Part shown: piece by piece, positions 26,666 to 35,431 of the stretch
Layout of the letters: each line of letters opens with the position of its first letter
Position numbering within the stretch: position 1 is the first letter of the stretch
NCBI GenBank assembly: GCA_003169835.1
Contig: PNAI01000042.1
Span: 50,761-114,760, forward strand
Direction of reading: 5' to 3'
Origin: Hyphomicrobiales bacterium
GTDB lineage: Bacteria > Pseudomonadota > Alphaproteobacteria > Rhizobiales > Xanthobacteraceae
DNA length: 64,000 bases
Notes under the pieces: model-generated
Told to the model about the DNA's origin: nothing
What the model saw: the letters and a program-made list of their open reading frames with translations, nothing else
Database searches by the model: none
Position numbers and translations under genes: made by a program

Positions 26666-26706
26666 CATAAGCGGAACTAAGAGCGGAACCACAAGAGGAA
26701 CTCAAT
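26659..26706 (+). repeat. Four 12-bp GGAAC direct repeats overlapping the ribosome-binding site
   Basis: The units are ATGGAACCATAA, GCGGAACTAAGA, GCGGAACCACAA and GAGGAACTCAAT, exactly 12 bases apart. The last contains the GAGGA Shine-Dalgarno of the HupE-like gene and runs into its ATG. It could bind a regulator cooperatively or block ribosome entry. Confidence 0.7.
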
Positions 26707-27307
26707 GCGCCACTCCATCGCCTCCAAACTTTCGGCTGCGGCCCTGGTCGCAGGCGCGCTCACCGGTTTTAGTTCGGCAGCTTTCGCCCATGTCGGCGAT
26801 CATTCCGGCCTGAGTTTCGTCGAAGGTCTCGCTCATCCGTTCACCGGGCTCGATCACATGCTGGCGATGGTGGCGGTGGGTCTGTGGGCTTCGCAACTCG
26901 GCCGTCCGGCGATCTGGCTTCTTCCGGCGACATTTCCCGTCGTCATGGCGATCGGCGCCGCATTCGGCATCAGTGGCCGGGAATTGCCATGGATCGAAAT
27001 CGGAATTGCCGCTTCGGTACTGGTGCTCGGCGCAGCCGTGGCGCTGGCGCTGCGGCCTTCGCTCATCGTGAGCGCCGCGCTCGTGGCATTGCTGGCACTC
27101 CTGCACGGATACAGCCACGGTGTGGAACTGCCTGCGAGTGCTTCCGCCTTAACCTACGGCGCAGGTTTTGTTGCAGCCACGCTGATGCTGCACGCCATCG
27201 GAATTGCGATCGGGCTGTTGGCGAACGCAATTCCGCTGCGCTATGTGGCGCGCACGGCAGGCGCCGCGATCGCAGCGGTCGGTGTGTTCTTGCTCGCGAC
27301 GGTCTGA
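26705..27307 (+). CDS. HupE/UreJ-family membrane protein
   Basis: A 200-residue inner-membrane protein with a cleavable signal (AFA/HVG) and about six hydrophobic helices. The family signature HPFTGLDHMLAMVAVGLWA lies near residues 44-62, and a second conserved His region (LHGYSHGVELP) near 138. HupE/UreJ proteins import nickel or related divalent metals. No nickel enzyme is visible in the window, so the cargo here is uncertain. The last 67 bases overlap the 3' end of the convergent EutA-like gene. Confidence 0.87.
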   Translation: MRHSIASKLSAAALVAGALTGFSSAAFAHVGDHSGLSFVEGLAHPFTGLDHMLAMVAVGLWASQLGRPAIWLLPATFPVVMAIGAAFGISGRELPWIEIGIAASVLVLGAAVALALRPSLIVSAALVALLALLHGYSHGVELPASASALTYGAGFVAATLMLHAIGIAIGLLANAIPLRYVARTAGAAIAAVGVFLLATV

Positions 27308-28809
27308 GTCGGCGGCGTTACGTTCGCCGGAAAGATCAGCGATTTGATCACCACCGGCACCGCGCCTGAACTGTCCAGCATCGCGCCGATGTCGATGTAA
27401 TCGAATTCCTTCAGCTCGAGCCCATCGATTGACACAATCGAATTCTCAATCCGCATCTCTTCGTGCAGATGGATGCCGAGCAGGCCACCCACGTCGCCAT
27501 CGCCGGCGAGCACCAGCGGATGCCCGCGTGCAAGCACGCTCGCCAAGCCATCGACGATGCCGCGGCAGAATGCATCGAGCCTCTGGAACGTCGCCGATCC
27601 GCGCCACGGCACGAAAATAGCAACCGGGCTGTCGCCCTCGCAAAGGTCGAGGCGTTTGAGCATGGCCTCGATCGCGCGCGCGACGGCGGCAGGCTCGATG
27701 GTCTCCTGATCGATCGGCATGTCCGGCGCGATCACCGGCACATTGCGCAGCGGCAGCGCGTCGAGCGGCGACACGTAGATGGTGCTGCCGCTGAGCTGAA
27801 TGGTGTATTGTGACGCACCGATCACCGTGGCGCGGATGCCTTCGATCGCAAGCTCCAGCCGCGGACAAAAGCCCGCAATGCGCGCGCGGATTTCTTGCGC
27901 CAGCAGCGGCCCGAGATCGTCAAACGTGCCGGCTTCACGGCCGTAAATGAATTCGGAAACACCGCCCGAAAACATGATCTGATTGACGGGCGCGCGCTGC
28001 GCCAGCGGATCAAGCCGGAGAAGTTTCGCGCCGCCTGCCGAAGGTTTGCCGCCACGCATCGCATCGAACAAACGATCCGCCATGCACGCCGCAAGCGCGC
28101 GGGCGGCTTCCGGTTTGAGCATCGCGTCCAGCTCAAGATCAATTCCAAGCTCGGCGCCGAAACGACGTCCCGCCTCTTCAAGGCGTGTGATGCGCCCGCT
28201 CGCATCGAAGCACACAAGCCGCGCCCCAACGTCGACTGCCGTGAGATCGACCACTTTTCCGTCGGCGCAGATCGCGATCTTCGACGTGCCGCCGCCGACA
28301 TCGACATTCATCACGATGGCCTGCTCGCGGATCGAGCGCGCGGCGGCGCCCGAGCCGTAGGCTGCCATCACCGTTTCTAGATTGTCACCGGCGCTCACCG
28401 CGACGAGTTTTCCGGCCTGCCGCGCAAACAGCTCCCCGATCGCGCGTGCGTTGCGCCGCCGCACCGCGACGCCGGTCAGGATCAGCGCGCCCGTGTCGAT
28501 CTCGTCCGGATCGACCTGCGCGTCCTTGTATTGGCGCGCGATGAACGCGCCGAGCGCGTCCGAGTCGATCGTCTCCTCGGCGGAATAGGGCGTGAGCAGG
28601 ATGTCGGACTGATAAAAAGTCTCGCGCTGCGTGACCACATAACGGCTATCAAGCCGCTCCAGCAAAATCCGCGAGAACACTAGATGCGAAGTCGACGAGC
28701 CGATGTCGACGCCGACGCTGAGCACGCAAATCTCGTCATCTTCCGCCAGCGATCGCCCCACACTGGAAAAGAAAACGCGCCCGCCCTCGGCATCCTGCTC
28801 CACGTTCAT
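27241..28809 (-). CDS. EutA-like actin-fold ATPase (ammonia-lyase reactivating factor family)
   Basis: A 522-residue protein of the ASKHA/EutA family. The two phosphate loops are visible: VGVDIGSSTSHLVFSR (residues 32-47) and NVDVGGGTSKIAI (168-180). Further family features are MFSGGVSEFIYGRE and IGASQYTIQLSG. EutA reactivates adenosylcobalamin-dependent ethanolamine ammonia-lyase, but no eutB or eutC is in the window. Its ATG overlaps the stop of the upstream double-cupin gene (ATGA), so it is translationally coupled to that operon and probably serves another enzyme there. The last residues are encoded in DNA shared with hupE. Confidence 0.82.
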   Translation of the reverse strand: MNVEQDAEGGRVFFSSVGRSLAEDDEICVLSVGVDIGSSTSHLVFSRILLERLDSRYVVTQRETFYQSDILLTPYSAEETIDSDALGAFIARQYKDAQVDPDEIDTGALILTGVAVRRRNARAIGELFARQAGKLVAVSAGDNLETVMAAYGSGAAARSIREQAIVMNVDVGGGTSKIAICADGKVVDLTAVDVGARLVCFDASGRITRLEEAGRRFGAELGIDLELDAMLKPEAARALAACMADRLFDAMRGGKPSAGGAKLLRLDPLAQRAPVNQIMFSGGVSEFIYGREAGTFDDLGPLLAQEIRARIAGFCPRLELAIEGIRATVIGASQYTIQLSGSTIYVSPLDALPLRNVPVIAPDMPIDQETIEPAAVARAIEAMLKRLDLCEGDSPVAIFVPWRGSATFQRLDAFCRGIVDGLASVLARGHPLVLAGDGDVGGLLGIHLHEEMRIENSIVSIDGLELKEFDYIDIGAMLDSSGAVPVVIKSLIFPANVTPPTQTVASKNTPTAAIAAPAVRAT

Positions 28810-30023
28810 TCCTTCGGCAGCTCGCCCTTGTAGTTCTTGTCGTAGTACTCGGGCTTCATCCGGTTTTCGACGCCTTCGCGCCGCAGCCGTTCGTCATATT
28901 CCGCTTTGATGAAGGGATCCTCCATCCAATACGGGATAGCGCTGCCGCCCTCGGGGATTTCCATGGCGGTGTAGTCGATATGCTTTTCGCCCGGCGGTCC
29001 GGGTTCGCGGCCGGGGTTGTGCGGCCCGAACCATGCGGTAAGCCGCAACGGCTCTTTCGAGGCGCCGAAATGCTGGTGAAACCAGCGCGCGCCGCCCGGT
29101 GCTGCCGACACCATGCCGACCGGTTCGTAGTCGACGCGCTTGATCTCGCTCTCTTTGCCGTCCTTCCATGGCGTGATGCCGTTCCGCTCCGGCCACGTGT
29201 AAGTATAGCCCTTGCCCTTGATGCAGATGAGCACGGCGGCCGAAGTATGCGCGTGCGCCTTGGAGTAGCGGCCGTTTTCGTGCTGCCCGACCCACAGATA
29301 GAACGTGTTGCCGGTCATAAACGGCTCGATCCGGCGGAAGCCGGGCGAGCGGCGGTTGTCGAGCGGAAGTTCGCAATTGACGATGTCAGGCACGAAATTG
29401 GTCCGCCGCATCGCAAGCCCGCGCACCGGATCGGGCTCGATGTCGTCCTTATACTTGTAGAAATCGTCGGCACCGGAAAACCGGTCACGGAACTGATAGG
29501 GGCAATCGAAAATCGCACCCACGTTGTTGATCAGGTTCATCAGGTTCGGCGCGGTCGTGCCCGAAAGCAGAAGTGCCGGCGCGGAGCTGGCATTCACCAG
29601 CCGGTGCCAGGCATTCACCGGGATCGAGAACAACGAGCCCTTCTGCCACTCGAACACATGGCGCTTTGAGTCGCCATCGAGCCAAACTTCCGTCGTACCG
29701 CGGCCTTCGACCACATAGAAGATTTCCTCGTAGAGATGCTTTTCGGCATTGAGCGCGCCCGCGCCCGGCACTTCGATGACATAGCAGCCCCATTTTCCTT
29801 CGGTACCGTAGAGCTGGATGTAGCTGCCGCGCCCGCCGGTTCGCTTCCACGGTGCGAGCGGCAAATTCTGCACCTTGCTCACCCCGATATCGCGAAAGAC
29901 AGGAATGCCCTCGGACTCCATGAAGTCGTCGTAAGGCGTCTTCGGCCGGCCGAATTTGCCGAAGCCGGCGCGCTGTCCGCCGGTCGGCTCGTGCCAATGT
30001 GTCTCGCCCGGAACGTCATGCAT
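28806..30023 (-). CDS. Double-cupin protein, gentisate 1,2-dioxygenase-like
   Basis: A 405-residue bicupin. The N-terminal barrel has EKHLYEEIFYVVEGRG and an HRLVN end. The C-terminal barrel has KAHAHTSAAVLICIKGKG and HQHFG, with candidate iron ligands His-x-His. The general layout is that of gentisate or 1-hydroxy-2-naphthoate dioxygenases, but the substrate is unknown. ATG 30023 overlaps the upstream gene by eight bases and has AGGAG at a good distance. It is translationally coupled to the upstream bicupin and the downstream EutA-like gene. Confidence 0.82.
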   Translation of the reverse strand: MHDVPGETHWHEPTGGQRAGFGKFGRPKTPYDDFMESEGIPVFRDIGVSKVQNLPLAPWKRTGGRGSYIQLYGTEGKWGCYVIEVPGAGALNAEKHLYEEIFYVVEGRGTTEVWLDGDSKRHVFEWQKGSLFSIPVNAWHRLVNASSAPALLLSGTTAPNLMNLINNVGAIFDCPYQFRDRFSGADDFYKYKDDIEPDPVRGLAMRRTNFVPDIVNCELPLDNRRSPGFRRIEPFMTGNTFYLWVGQHENGRYSKAHAHTSAAVLICIKGKGYTYTWPERNGITPWKDGKESEIKRVDYEPVGMVSAAPGGARWFHQHFGASKEPLRLTAWFGPHNPGREPGPPGEKHIDYTAMEIPEGGSAIPYWMEDPFIKAEYDERLRREGVENRMKPEYYDKNYKGELPKE

Positions 30024-31161
30024 GAGCCTTCTCCTCTTCGTCCGTTGACTTCGCGGTCGGCAGGTCCGCCTTCTCCGCCGCATAGGCCTTGTCCATTTGC
30101 GACGTCAGTCCGTGCTTGGCGAGTTCCTTGACGAACAGATGGCGCGTTGCCGGATTCTCGTCGGCATAATCGACCTGATCGCCGCCCGTGCGCCGGCTGA
30201 TCCAGGCTTTTGGCACGCCTTGCGCGTTGCGGATGGCGACGCCCTCGTGCTTGAAGGCGAGATAACGCGCCGGCGTCGTGCCGGTGTTGAAGTGCTGATG
30301 GAACCACATGTTCGGCGGCACGATCATCGAGCCGACCTGCCATTCGTAGCGCCGCGGTGCGTCGCCCTCAGGCCACATCAGCGAAAATCCTTCGCCCGAG
30401 AGGATGATCACATGCGCGCCGGGCCCGTGCGCATGCGCCTTTTTGTACGTGCCGATGGGGAACTGCGAGATGTGGCTGTTGAGCGAGCTTTTCGCAAAAT
30501 TGAAACGGATATGCCCGCCGCCCGCGCCGCGTTCCTTCGCCGCGATTAGCGGCAGATTGACCGCATCCGGCACAAAGTTGGTCGCGAGCAAAAATCCCTT
30601 GTGCTCGCTTTTGGCGGAAAAATAATCCGGCTCGCCTGCAAAGCGCCCCTTGAAGTCGTACTTTGTGCCGAAAATGAAATCGATGTCTTCATAGAGATTG
30701 ATGACGACCGGCGCGTTGGTCACGGCGACATATCGCGCGCCCTCACGGCCCGAACCGTTGAAATGCTGGTGCCAGCAATTGAGTGGGATCGCGAACAGCG
30801 CGCCCGCCTTCCATTCGAATGTAATACGTGCGCCGGCGTCGTTCCACACCGTGGTGGAGCCACGCCCATCGAGGATCATGATCGTCTCCTCGAACAATTG
30901 CCGCTGTGGCTCAAGTGCCTTGCCCGGCGGAATTTCGCACACATAACAGTCGTTCGACGTGCGCGAGGCCTCGTGGTTGAGAAACAGGCCGCGCCCGCCG
31001 CGCCGCGCCCAGGGCTTGAGCTCAACCGTGTGCAGATTCGGCACGTACAGCGAACTGATGAGATCGAGCCCTTCGCTTTTGACCCAGCGGGTGTAGGGCG
31101 TTTCCTTCTCGGTCGCGAACTTCTTCGCGAATTCCTCCGATACGACGGCCTCTTGACTCAT
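30016..31161 (-). CDS. Double-cupin protein, gentisate 1,2-dioxygenase-like (paralogue)
   Basis: A 381-residue bicupin related to its downstream neighbour. The N-terminal barrel contains RQLFEETIMILDGRGSTT and NCWHQHF. The C-terminal barrel contains KKAHAHGPGAHVIILSGEG and MWFHQHF. His-rich pairs in both barrels make metal binding likely. I start at ATG 31161 (GGAG six bases upstream); ATGs at 31176 and 31173 are also in frame. The two paralogues may form one hetero-oligomeric ring-cleaving enzyme. The upstream ABC ATPase gene ends just behind this start, so a single operon is likely. Confidence 0.82.
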   Translation of the reverse strand: MSQEAVVSEEFAKKFATEKETPYTRWVKSEGLDLISSLYVPNLHTVELKPWARRGGRGLFLNHEASRTSNDCYVCEIPPGKALEPQRQLFEETIMILDGRGSTTVWNDAGARITFEWKAGALFAIPLNCWHQHFNGSGREGARYVAVTNAPVVINLYEDIDFIFGTKYDFKGRFAGEPDYFSAKSEHKGFLLATNFVPDAVNLPLIAAKERGAGGGHIRFNFAKSSLNSHISQFPIGTYKKAHAHGPGAHVIILSGEGFSLMWPEGDAPRRYEWQVGSMIVPPNMWFHQHFNTGTTPARYLAFKHEGVAIRNAQGVPKAWISRRTGGDQVDYADENPATRHLFVKELAKHGLTSQMDKAYAAEKADLPTAKSTDEEEKAHA

Positions 31162-31183
31162 GTTCCTCTCCATCATCGATCCT

Positions 31184-32293
31184 TCACGCATTCGGGATGG
31201 CCACGCATTTTTCGACTTTCATGCGCATGTGAATGGGCTCGCCGATCGGCGTGCGCAGCGACGGATGTGCGCGCGCGAGCAACACGCTGTCACCGACCTT
31301 GACCTGGAAGTCCAGATATTCGCCGAGAAAAGCTTTGCCGTGAACCGTGCCGGTGATCACATTGATGCCTTCGGCGCGCGCAGGCGCTTGTTCGGTGAGT
31401 TCAATATCCTCCGGGCGCACCGAGATCACCACGGCGGTATTTGTTCCGAGCGTCTCGCCGCATTGTACATCGAGCGTGCCGAACGGCGTCGAAACCTGGC
31501 AATGGCCGTTACCGCCGTGCGCCGAGAGCACCTTCGCATCGAGAAAATTAGTGGTACCGACGAAATCCGCCACGAACCGGTTGCGCGGCCGCTCGTAGAT
31601 TTCGCGCGGCGAACCGATCTGTACGACGCGCCCCTCGTTCATCACCGCGATCTCGTGCGAAAGCGCCAGCGCTTCGCTCTGATCGTGCGTGACATAAACC
31701 GTGGTGAGCTTGAGCTCGCGCTGCAGGCGCTTGAGTTCGAAACGCATGCGCTCGCGCAACTTGGCGTCGAGATTGGAGAGCGGCTCGTCGAGCAGCAGGA
31801 GTTGCGGCTCCATCACCAGCGCGCGCGCAAGTGCAAGCCGCTGCTGCTGGCCGCCGGAGAGCTTTGTCGCGTCCCGCTCGGCGAGTTCATCGAGCGCCAC
31901 CGCATGTAGCACACGCATCACCCGCTCTTCGATTTCCCTGCGGCTGAGTTTTTGCTTGCGCACTTCGAGCGGAAACGCCGTGTTCTGGAAAACATTCAAA
32001 TGCGGCCAGATGGCGTAGGACTGAAACACCATGCCGAAATTGCGCTGGTTTGGCGCAACGAAAATTCCGGCATCGGCGGAAAACATCACGCGCCCGCCGA
32101 CCGAAATCTCACCGGCGCGCGGTCGCTCAAGGCCCGCGATCGAACGCAATGTCGTGGTCTTGCCGCAGCCGCTTGGGCCCAGCAGCGTGAATAGCTTGCC
32201 TTCGGGCACCTCGAAGTTCACGTCCTGCGCGGCCTTGATCGCCTGACCACCGGCGCCCGGATATTCGGTATGGAGTGCTTTCACGCTGAGCAT
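31184..32293 (-). CDS. ABC transporter ATP-binding protein (Fe3+/spermidine/putrescine type)
   Basis: A 369-residue ATPase subunit. Walker A is GPSGCGKTTT (near residue 39), the signature LSGGQQQRLALARAL lies near 144, Walker B LLLLDEPLSNLD follows, then the switch His in VTHDQSEAL. A C-terminal TOBE-type domain (ISVRPEDIEL and beyond) is typical of the FbpC/PotA group. With the permease three bases upstream and the receptor at 34.1 kb, it forms a complete importer. Confidence 0.94.
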   Translation of the reverse strand: MLSVKALHTEYPGAGGQAIKAAQDVNFEVPEGKLFTLLGPSGCGKTTTLRSIAGLERPRAGEISVGGRVMFSADAGIFVAPNQRNFGMVFQSYAIWPHLNVFQNTAFPLEVRKQKLSRREIEERVMRVLHAVALDELAERDATKLSGGQQQRLALARALVMEPQLLLLDEPLSNLDAKLRERMRFELKRLQRELKLTTVYVTHDQSEALALSHEIAVMNEGRVVQIGSPREIYERPRNRFVADFVGTTNFLDAKVLSAHGGNGHCQVSTPFGTLDVQCGETLGTNTAVVISVRPEDIELTEQAPARAEGINVITGTVHGKAFLGEYLDFQVKVGDSVLLARAHPSLRTPIGEPIHMRMKVEKCVAIPNA

Positions 32294-32296
32294 TGT

Positions 32297-34033
32297 TCAG
32301 CTTTCAGCCACGCCGTATTTCTTGGCCACGAATTGCGCGAGCATGACAAAGCAGAACAATACCGCGATCAGCATCACACCGAGCGCGGAAAGTTCCACAT
32401 ATTGTCCGTTCTGCCAGAACTCCCAGATCATGATCGACACCACTTCCGATCCCGGACTGTAGAGCAGGATCGAGCTCGAAAGTTCGCGCACGGAGACGAT
32501 CACGATGTAAATCCATCCTGCGAGCAGTCCGGGCTTGAGCAACGGCAGCACGATGCGCCGGAACGTCATGCCCCAAGAAGCGCCACTCATCGCGGCGGAT
32601 TCCTCAAGCTCTTTGTGGATCTGCAGCATCGACGTCGAGCTGTAGCGCATGCCGTAGGGCATAAAGCGCGTCACATAAGCGATCAGCATGATCCAGAGCG
32701 TGCCGTAAATTCCGATTGGCATATTGAGATAGCAGATCATGATCGCAAGCCCGAGCACCAGGCCGGGAAACACCAGCGGCAGCGAGGCGAGATTGTCGAT
32801 TAGCCAGCGGCCGGGCAGGCGGGTGCGCACCACGACCCAGGCAATGATAGATGTCGCCAGCATGATCAGCGTGGCGCTTCCGAGCGATAGCACAAGACTG
32901 TTCCATACCACGGTGCCGAAAGCGTTTTGTCCGAGCACCGAGCGATAGGCATCGAGGGAGAGATGACTCAGTGCAGCGAACGACGGCGCGCTGAAATATT
33001 TCTGCAGCGAAGACCAAAGCAGCACGCAGAACGGCAACGCCACGACCACGAAGAAATAGAGAATGAACAATCCGGCGGTGAGATAGCGCCAGTTGCCCAA
33101 ATCCATGGTGCGCGGGCGAAATCCCTTGCCGGTCACGGTCGCGAACCGTCCACCCTGTGACGAGAGCCGCGATTGCGCATAGACGCCAAAGGAACAGATC
33201 ACCAGCAGCGTCGCTGCGTAGGCCGAGGCCAGACCAACCTGGCTTGGGTAGCGATGGATCGCTTGAAAAATCGCGGACGTATAGACCTCGATGCCGATGG
33301 GCAATCCCAACAGCGCGGGCACTTCAAAAGATTCAATCGCGCGCACGAACAAGATGAGCAGCGAGGCCAGCACCGCAGGCCACGCAAGCCTGAGCGTCAC
33401 GCGGAAAAAAACCTGCGGCACGCTCGCACCGCTCATTTGCGCCGATTCCTCCAGCGCCGGGTCCATGGAGCGGAACGCCGCGCTCATCAGCAGGAACGCC
33501 ATTGGCGAATAGTGCAGGCCGTCGACCCAGATCATCCCGGCCATGGAGTAGATATTGATGAAAACGAAATCGGCTCCGAACCAGCTTTGCAGCGCCGTGT
33601 TGATGATGCCGATTTTGGGGCTCGCCAGCAGAATCCACGACACCGTGAACAGGATGCCGGGCACGATCAGTGGAACGATGGAGAGCGCGAAGAACAAGGA
33701 TTTGAATGGCGTGTTCGTGCGCTCATTGACCCAGGCAAAGAAAGTACCGATTACAAATGAGAGCACGGCAGCGCCGAGCGCGAACTGCAACGAATTGAAA
33801 AACAGCCGGTAGGTCTCAAAACCGGAATAGGCATCGACATAATTCTGCGGCGTGAATTGTGCGGGCGCGTTGGCGGTCTGCGGAGAGAGAAAGCTTTGCC
33901 ACAGCAGGAAGCCGAGCGGCAGCAGCGAGAGCCACGCCACCAGCGCGACCGCAACGCCGATCACCAGCCACTTCGCATCGAAGCGGGCCCGCGGCCGCAT
34001 GGCGGCCGGCACGTCGAACACGGCAGCGTTCAT
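32297..34033 (-). CDS. ABC transporter permease, two fused membrane domains (FbpB type)
   Basis: A 578-residue inner-membrane protein with about 12 hydrophobic segments in two homologous halves. Each half has a coupling EAA-like loop (ALEESAQMSGASVPQVFFRV near 206; ELEESAAMSGASWGMTFRRI near 482). This fused architecture is usual for Fe3+, 2-aminoethylphosphonate or related importers. A copy of the GTTC-N7-GAAC operator lies directly upstream of the ATG. It is the first gene after the receptor and precedes the ATPase and bicupin genes. Confidence 0.93.
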   Translation of the reverse strand: MNAAVFDVPAAMRPRARFDAKWLVIGVAVALVAWLSLLPLGFLLWQSFLSPQTANAPAQFTPQNYVDAYSGFETYRLFFNSLQFALGAAVLSFVIGTFFAWVNERTNTPFKSLFFALSIVPLIVPGILFTVSWILLASPKIGIINTALQSWFGADFVFINIYSMAGMIWVDGLHYSPMAFLLMSAAFRSMDPALEESAQMSGASVPQVFFRVTLRLAWPAVLASLLILFVRAIESFEVPALLGLPIGIEVYTSAIFQAIHRYPSQVGLASAYAATLLVICSFGVYAQSRLSSQGGRFATVTGKGFRPRTMDLGNWRYLTAGLFILYFFVVVALPFCVLLWSSLQKYFSAPSFAALSHLSLDAYRSVLGQNAFGTVVWNSLVLSLGSATLIMLATSIIAWVVVRTRLPGRWLIDNLASLPLVFPGLVLGLAIMICYLNMPIGIYGTLWIMLIAYVTRFMPYGMRYSSTSMLQIHKELEESAAMSGASWGMTFRRIVLPLLKPGLLAGWIYIVIVSVRELSSSILLYSPGSEVVSIMIWEFWQNGQYVELSALGVMLIAVLFCFVMLAQFVAKKYGVAES

Positions 34034-34048
34034 CGGTTTATCTGACCC

Positions 34049-34073
34049 GTTCTTCTATGCAGAACGTCGTTCC
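34049..34073. promoter_or_regulatory. IclR-type operator candidate upstream of the ABC permease
   Basis: GTTCT TCTATGC AGAAC (34049-34065) followed by GTC-GTTCC. The 25-base block differs from 26215-26239 at four positions. It lies 16 bases upstream of the permease ATG, within the 112-base gap behind the receptor gene. Confidence 0.58.
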
Positions 34074-34145
34074 AATCGGTACTGGAAACGCTATCACCGG
34101 CAATCAAGCGTCGCAAACCAGTGCGGCTCTTCGAGGAGGAGCTTG

Positions 34146-35195
34146 CTACTTCGAAAACAGCTCGTTCCACACCTTCTGCCACTTGTCGGTTTCTTGGGCG
34201 ATGGTGGTGACGTCGAGCATGATCGACTTTGTCGTATCGAGCGACGTCTTTACATTCTTGCTGGTCGGCACGCGGCCCATGACGTTGAGTAGCTCCATGC
34301 CTTCCGGCGACAGGACGAAGTCGACAAACAGCAATGCCGCATACGGATGCGGCGCATTTTTCGCGACCGCCAAACCTTGCGGCCGCCCGACCAATGGTTC
34401 CACCGCGGCCCAATCGACCGGCCCGCCTTTCTCTTTGATGGAATCGATATTGCCGCTGTAGGCGGTGAGGCCTACCGGAATTTCACCGGCGGCGATCAAT
34501 TGCGCCAGCAGCACGTGGCCCTTGCGCAGTTCGGGCTTAAGCGCCGCGAGCTTGCGGAAGAAATCCATGCCGCGCGGCTCGCCCCAATATTTGACCAAAG
34601 CGCCGAGCCATTCTTGGTCGGTCGCCTCGATCGCGAGTTTCCCCTTCCACTTCGGATCGAGAAATCCTTCGTAGGTTGTCGGGATATCCTCGCGCTTTAC
34701 CTTTGCCGTGTTGTATCCGACGACGAACAGATTGACCCGGTCGCTCACCCATTTGTGGTGCGCGGGAACTGCGAACGGATGCAGGCTCGCCACATGCGGA
34801 CTGAAAAATTCTGCGACGACGTCTTCTTTGGCGAGTGCATCGACCTCGGGTCCGTTGGTTTCCACCACGTCCACACTGTGCCGCCGCGCCTGCGCCTCGG
34901 CGAGCGCACGCTGCAGCACGGCTTCGCTTAAATTCCGCCAGACCTGCACCTTGATGCCGTATTTCTTCTCGAACGCCTGCGCTAGCCGTCCGGATTCCGA
35001 GGGCGCCATCGAGGTGTAAAACAGCAGCGCACCTTCCGCACGCGCCTTCGCGACCAGGCGCGTCTCGCGGTCCGCGCCCCGATAGAGATAGATCGCGGAA
35101 GCTTCACCTGGCGCTTGCGCATTCGCGCCACCGCCGGCAACCAAAAGCAGCACCGCAGTCAGCGCCGCCAGCCCGTCTTTGAGCGAATTGGGCAT
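34146..35195 (-). CDS. ABC transporter substrate-binding protein (Fe3+-type / family 1-like)
   Basis: A 349-residue exported receptor. ATG 35195 is chosen because GGGGAG lies just upstream and a signal peptide follows immediately (ends GANAQA). The longer frame to 35405 has no ribosome site. Features such as LLFYTSMAPSESGRLAQAFEKKYGIKVQVWR, VVETNGPEVDAL and WKGKLAIEATDQEWL fit periplasmic iron or polyamine/phosphonate-type receptors. Tyrosines typical of iron binding are not clear, so an organic ligand is possible. It is the first gene of the importer operon. Confidence 0.88.
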   Translation of the reverse strand: MPNSLKDGLAALTAVLLLVAGGGANAQAPGEASAIYLYRGADRETRLVAKARAEGALLFYTSMAPSESGRLAQAFEKKYGIKVQVWRNLSEAVLQRALAEAQARRHSVDVVETNGPEVDALAKEDVVAEFFSPHVASLHPFAVPAHHKWVSDRVNLFVVGYNTAKVKREDIPTTYEGFLDPKWKGKLAIEATDQEWLGALVKYWGEPRGMDFFRKLAALKPELRKGHVLLAQLIAAGEIPVGLTAYSGNIDSIKEKGGPVDWAAVEPLVGRPQGLAVAKNAPHPYAALLFVDFVLSPEGMELLNVMGRVPTSKNVKTSLDTTKSIMLDVTTIAQETDKWQKVWNELFSK

Positions 35196-35431
35196 CAATC
35201 TCCCCATTGCCGCATCATAGCCAATTCCGCGGCGGTTTTTGCAGCCCAAGTAGCATCCCAGTGTCGTAATGCCGCCTTCGACGCGGGTGACAATTCGTTG
35301 CCCATTGTTGCCCATCATGCCAAAATCCCGGTGGGAAGCGCTTCGACCATGGAGCTTGCCGAAGCCGCCGGAATCCAGAAACAGCGATCTGAAGGTCCCT
35401 CTCAAGCGGGCCCATACGTGGGAGAAAACAA

